Shown here: one piece after another, positions 14,168-16,923 of the stretch
Layout: each line of letters starts with the position of its first letter
How positions within the stretch are numbered: position 1 is the first letter of the stretch
NCBI GenBank assembly: GCA_964436975.1
Contig: CAYTET010000049.1
Span: 1-16,923 of the forward strand
DNA from: CAYTET01 sp964436975
Lineage (GTDB): Bacteria > Bacillota_I > Bacilli_A > Erysipelotrichales > Erysipelotrichaceae
Length of the DNA stretch: 16,923 bases
Direction: 5' to 3'
Notes under the pieces: generated by a model
Told to the model about the DNA's origin: nothing
The model's database searches: none
The model's input: the letters and a program-made list of their open reading frames with translations, nothing else
Position numbers and translations under genes: made by a program

Positions 14168-14306
14168 GTTCAAAATAAGCAGTAAATATTATGTTTTACA
14201 CCATTTTTACAGCCTTATTGTTATCATTTAACACCATCAATCTACGATTGGAAACGGGCAGACATAGAAAAATGGCCGTTGCCTCACAAAACTGGCAGGA
14301 GAAATC

Positions 14307-15086
14307 ATGCGAAAGACCCAGATTACCGCTCATTCCGGATGCGAGAATACCCAGCGCGATTCCCTCGACGCTATAGCCAAGGCTGTCAGCTGTCAGGCTG
14401 AAGCTGTGGAAATGGATGTCCGGCTGGACGGCAGCGGAACCCTGCGGGTCTCCCATAACGGCCTGACCGACGACGAATACCAGGGCAAGCCTCTGTTTGA
14501 AACCGTTCTGGCTCAGGTCGCTCCTACAAAGCTGCGGCTGAACTGCGACATCAAAGAGCAGGCGGCCCTGTACCGTACTATTGATATGGCTTATCAGTAC
14601 GGCCTGACAAAAGAACGTCTGATTATTACCGGCTGCACTGACCCGGTCCAGCTGGTCCGTGATCCCGGCATTGCGGCCGCTACAACATGCTTCATAAATC
14701 TGGAAGAAGTAATCAAGTATGCCTATCTGCCCCAACTGTGGGCCAGCGGGCGCATCGCCGATTTTGCCACCCTGATGAATAAACCTTGGGCTTTTGTCAG
14801 AGACTTTACGATCAGTGATTCTCAGCGCCGGTTAATCTGGCAGTGGATCAGTCAGCTGAATGTGGCCGGCTTGAATCTGCCCTGGGTGCTGGCCAGCGAT
14901 GAAGTGATCAGCCAGGCCCGCCAGCAGCAGATACCGCTGTCAGTATGGACAGTCGACAAACCGGAAGAAATCAGCCGGCTGCTGCAGGCGCAGGTTGCCA
15001 ATATAACTACTCTGCAGCCGGCATCGGCCGTTAGCATCCGTCAGAAGTATATGGAATCAGAAGATCAGGAAAGGAGCCAATCATGA
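14307..15086 (+). CDS. Glycerophosphodiester phosphodiesterase family protein
   Basis: A 259-residue TIM-barrel-type phosphodiesterase with no signal peptide, so probably cytosolic. Known members split glycerophosphodiesters into glycerol 3-phosphate and an alcohol. Catalytic residues are visible near the N-terminus: His9 in ITAHSGCENT, Glu35 and Asp37 in VEMDVRLDGSG, and His50 in LRVSHNG. The usual HRG is HSG here and the usual HD is HN; I recall a Bacillota subgroup with AHxGCEN, so the enzyme may act on a related but different diester. Later barrel strands include LRLNCDIKE (in the place of LNIEIK), RLIITGCT and LSVWTVDKPEE, the last being the typical WTVN-like motif. AGGAGA lies six bases before the ATG. 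The stop overlaps the permease start in ATGA. It leads an operon with ABC import genes, as UgpQ accompanies the Ugp importer. Confidence 0.88.
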   Translation: MRKTQITAHSGCENTQRDSLDAIAKAVSCQAEAVEMDVRLDGSGTLRVSHNGLTDDEYQGKPLFETVLAQVAPTKLRLNCDIKEQAALYRTIDMAYQYGLTKERLIITGCTDPVQLVRDPGIAAATTCFINLEEVIKYAYLPQLWASGRIADFATLMNKPWAFVRDFTISDSQRRLIWQWISQLNVAGLNLPWVLASDEVISQARQQQIPLSVWTVDKPEEISRLLQAQVANITTLQPASAVSIRQKYMESEDQERSQS

Positions 15087-15952
15087 AAGAGAAAACCAAA
15101 AAGGAAAAACCGGCATCGCCCTATGCGCTTAAGAGCGTAAAAAGGGCTTTGGGACGCAAGCGTTTTTTTGAAATTATCATCCTGCTGGTCTTCCTGCTGT
15201 TTTTCTACGCCCCGCTGATGTATTCGGTCATTCTGGCCTTTTCCAACAAATATGCCGCCGGCGATATCCTGCCATCGGAATGGGGCTTTAAATGGTGGGC
15301 CTATGTCTTAGGTCAGCCCAATGTCCCTAAATCAATCTTCTATTCATTTCTCTTTGCGTTCTGCTCCACAGCAGCTTCCATGCTGATCTGCATTCCGGCC
15401 GCTTATGTGCTGGCCCGGTATAACTTCAAGGGCCGCAAACTGGTTATGTTCTCATTTTTGCTGGGAAATGCTTTCCCCAAGATCGGTATGTATACATCAA
15501 TAGGCATTATCTACTATAAGATCGGCCTGATGGGAACATTTGTCGGTGTTCTGCTGATTCATATGCTGGGCTCCATGATGCAGATGATCTGGCTGCCTTC
15601 CAGTGCTTTCCGCAATGTCCCGCGCAATCAGGAAGAAGCTGCCCGGGATGCCGGAGCCGGCCCGGTCAAGACTTTCTTCTCGGTAACCCTGCCGATTGCC
15701 TGGCCGGGAATCGTGGTCGCTATCATGTATTCATTCATTGGTTCATTAGGCGAAAGTGTCGGTACACTGATGGTTGGTCTGCCGCAGTACCGCACCATGA
15801 TGACGGAAATGTATGGTGTCATTCTGGACTATCCGGCTACCGCCGGCGCTGTCTTTGCCTTGATTATCATTATTCCTAACCTGCTGCTGCTTCTGATCAT
15901 GCGCAAGTATATCAACGCTGATACGATGTCGCAGGGATTCAAGATGGGTTAA
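15083..15952 (+). CDS. ABC transporter permease (binding-protein-dependent importer)
   Basis: A 289-residue inner permease with six likely helices, beginning at about 23-45 (EIIILLVFLLFFYAPLMY) and ending near 255-277. The EAA loop that contacts the ATPase is clear: EEAARDAGAGPVKTFFSVTL (about 188-207). The shape is of the PotC / MalG / UgpE group, which imports polyamines, sugars, glycerol phosphate or phosphonates. The N-terminal 20 residues are strongly basic and cytosolic. Translation is coupled to the phosphodiesterase gene by a four-base overlap, and the ATPase gene follows after 48 bases. Importers of this kind usually need a second permease and a binding protein; neither is between 14307 and the end of the window, so they may lie downstream. 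The substrate is inferred only from the neighbouring phosphodiesterase. Confidence 0.9.
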   Translation: MKEKTKKEKPASPYALKSVKRALGRKRFFEIIILLVFLLFFYAPLMYSVILAFSNKYAAGDILPSEWGFKWWAYVLGQPNVPKSIFYSFLFAFCSTAASMLICIPAAYVLARYNFKGRKLVMFSFLLGNAFPKIGMYTSIGIIYYKIGLMGTFVGVLLIHMLGSMMQMIWLPSSAFRNVPRNQEEAARDAGAGPVKTFFSVTLPIAWPGIVVAIMYSFIGSLGESVGTLMVGLPQYRTMMTEMYGVILDYPATAGAVFALIIIIPNLLLLLIMRKYINADTMSQGFKMG

Positions 15953-16000
15953 GCCAAAACGCATTTACCGCATTAAGCCAATAAGCCAAGGGGGTCAATT

Positions 16001-16923
16001 ATGTCTGACAAAGTAAAACTTGAAATAATCAATATGACCAAGCTGTATAACAACAGCGACGGAGTCAAAAATATCAATCTGACGGTTCATGAAAGCGAAC
16101 TGGTCACCCTGCTGGGCCCTTCCGGCTGCGGCAAGACAACCATTCTGCGCTCCATCGGCGGTTTCAACGATATCTCCGACGGCGACATTCTGATTGACGG
16201 CAAGTCAATCGTCGCACTGTCTCCGGAAAAGCGGCCGACCTCCATGGTCTTCCAAAGCTATAACCTGTGGCCGCATATGACCGTTTACGGCAATCTGGAA
16301 TTCGGTCTTAAGTTGCGCCACATTGAAAAAGAAGAGCGTAAAAAGCAGATTGCTGATGTGCTCAAGTTGGTCCATATGGAAGGATATGAGGAAAAGTATC
16401 CCAACCAGATGTCCGGCGGTCAGCAGCAGCGTATCGCCATCGCCAGATCGCTTCTGCTGAAACCGGAAGTGCTGCTGCTGGATGAACCTTTCTCGGCCCT
16501 GGATGCCAAGATCAGAATGCAGATGCGTGAAGAATTGAGAAAGATCCAGACCGACCTGAAGATAACCGTTGTCTTCGTCACCCATGACCAGGAAGAGGCC
16601 ATGATGCTGTCTGACCGCATCGTGGTCATGAGCAAGGGCCACATTGAGCAGGAAGGCAGTCCACGTGAGATTTACGACCATCCGGCCACCCGCTTTGTCG
16701 CCGGCTTCATCGGCGAAATGAACTTTGTCACCACCAAGACCGGCCGCAATATTGCGGTCAGGCCGGAGAATGTATCTGCTACCCATGGCACCGGCGGCGA
16801 TCTGGACGGCGTCGTCCGGACCGTTATGATGCTGGGCCATTATCTGGAAATGACAGTCGACACCCCGCAGGGCATCATCAAGAGCTATATCACGGCTGAA
16901 GATGAGAAGTCCTTTAAGAAGGG
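16001..16923 (+). CDS. ABC transporter ATPase of the MalK/UgpC/PotA type, 3' end missing
   Basis: The frame is open from ATG 16001 to the window end, giving 307 residues. AGGGGG (15989-15994) lies six bases upstream. All nucleotide-binding motifs are present: Walker A GPSGCGKT (39-46), Q-loop VFQSYNLWPHMTV, signature MSGGQQQRIAIARSL, Walker B VLLLDEPFSALDA and H-loop VFVTHDQEEAM. After about residue 240 the chain continues into IAVRPENVS and VVRTVMMLGHYLEM, the start of the TOBE domain found in importer ATPases. This ATPase would drive the adjacent permease for uptake. The end of the TOBE domain and any later genes are beyond the window. UgpC, PotA and FbpC types cannot be told apart from this alone. 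Confidence 0.93.
   Translation, partial: MSDKVKLEIINMTKLYNNSDGVKNINLTVHESELVTLLGPSGCGKTTILRSIGGFNDISDGDILIDGKSIVALSPEKRPTSMVFQSYNLWPHMTVYGNLEFGLKLRHIEKEERKKQIADVLKLVHMEGYEEKYPNQMSGGQQQRIAIARSLLLKPEVLLLDEPFSALDAKIRMQMREELRKIQTDLKITVVFVTHDQEEAMMLSDRIVVMSKGHIEQEGSPREIYDHPATRFVAGFIGEMNFVTTKTGRNIAVRPENVSATHGTGGDLDGVVRTVMMLGHYLEMTVDTPQGIIKSYITAEDEKSFKK

Larger units (their letters stand above)
13980..14306. promoter_or_regulatory. Divergent regulatory region of the LacI gene and the GDPD-ABC operon
   Basis: This 327-base stretch has no gene and is much more AT-rich than its flanks. It holds three operator-like palindromes (listed separately) and a predicted minus-strand promoter. On the plus strand TATTAT (14187-14192) with TTCAGT (14164-14169) at 17 bases is a weak candidate, in which case the third operator overlaps the -35 box. 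TATAAA at 14137-14142 is another possible -10 without a good -35. AACGG (14253-14257) and CCGTT (14276-14280) could form a weak hairpin in the leader. Confidence 0.6.

Noticed and set aside
16205..16840. Minus-strand frame of 211 codons near the right end
   Set aside because: It is antisense to a clear ABC ATPase whose motifs are all present on the plus strand.

Overview
The window is about 16.6 kb of a Bacillota (Firmicutes) genome of roughly 50% GC. A short piece of unrelated, much more GC-rich DNA is joined to its left end. Evidence for Bacillota: a BceAB-type ABC transporter, an RqcP-DivIC gene pair, long- and short-form class I mannose-6-phosphate isomerases, purine-rich ribosome binding sites, extended -10 promoters, and operators of the CcpA/LacI type. 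A rubredoxin gene fits an anaerobe. I cannot place it below phylum; a gut-type fermenter such as an Erysipelotrichia relative is a guess.

Left end (1-788): one open frame runs through two unrelated proteins. Bases 3 to about 326 encode the C-terminal part of a DUF58 protein. From about 312 the same frame encodes the C-terminal two thirds of a BceA-type ATPase. Both families carry an LLDTF-like sequence at the join, so this looks like an assembly chimera at a short shared sequence, not a real fusion gene. The BceB-type permease follows (781-2751), ending at a strong terminator.

Sugar-phosphate block (2840-5642): an extended -10 promoter drives a long-form class I mannose-6-phosphate isomerase broken by a frameshift at 3715-3721, then an intact short ManA, then a terminator.

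Housekeeping block (5673-7875): rqcP and divIC, a small helical orphan on the minus strand, rubredoxin, and glutamate racemase (murI). Convergent genes share compact bidirectional terminators.

Membrane block (7862-12880): a minus-strand multi-pass membrane protein, a split pair of chromate-transporter (CHR) half proteins, a single-pass protein with a large beta-sandwich ectodomain, and an MscS channel 19 bases after it.

Right block (12888-16923): a minus-strand LacI-family regulator diverges from a plus-strand operon of a glycerophosphodiester phosphodiesterase, an ABC permease and an ABC ATPase that runs off the window. The 327-base gap between them holds three sites fitting the LacI/CcpA operator consensus. 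This resembles the logic of ugp systems: import of a glycerophosphodiester or related compound, hydrolysis inside the cell, and control by a local regulator and/or CcpA.

I found no CRISPR array, tRNA, rRNA, transposase, phage gene or recognisable defence system. The points most worth a second look are the chimeric left end, the frameshifted isomerase, the three-operator region, and the ectodomain-MscS pair.
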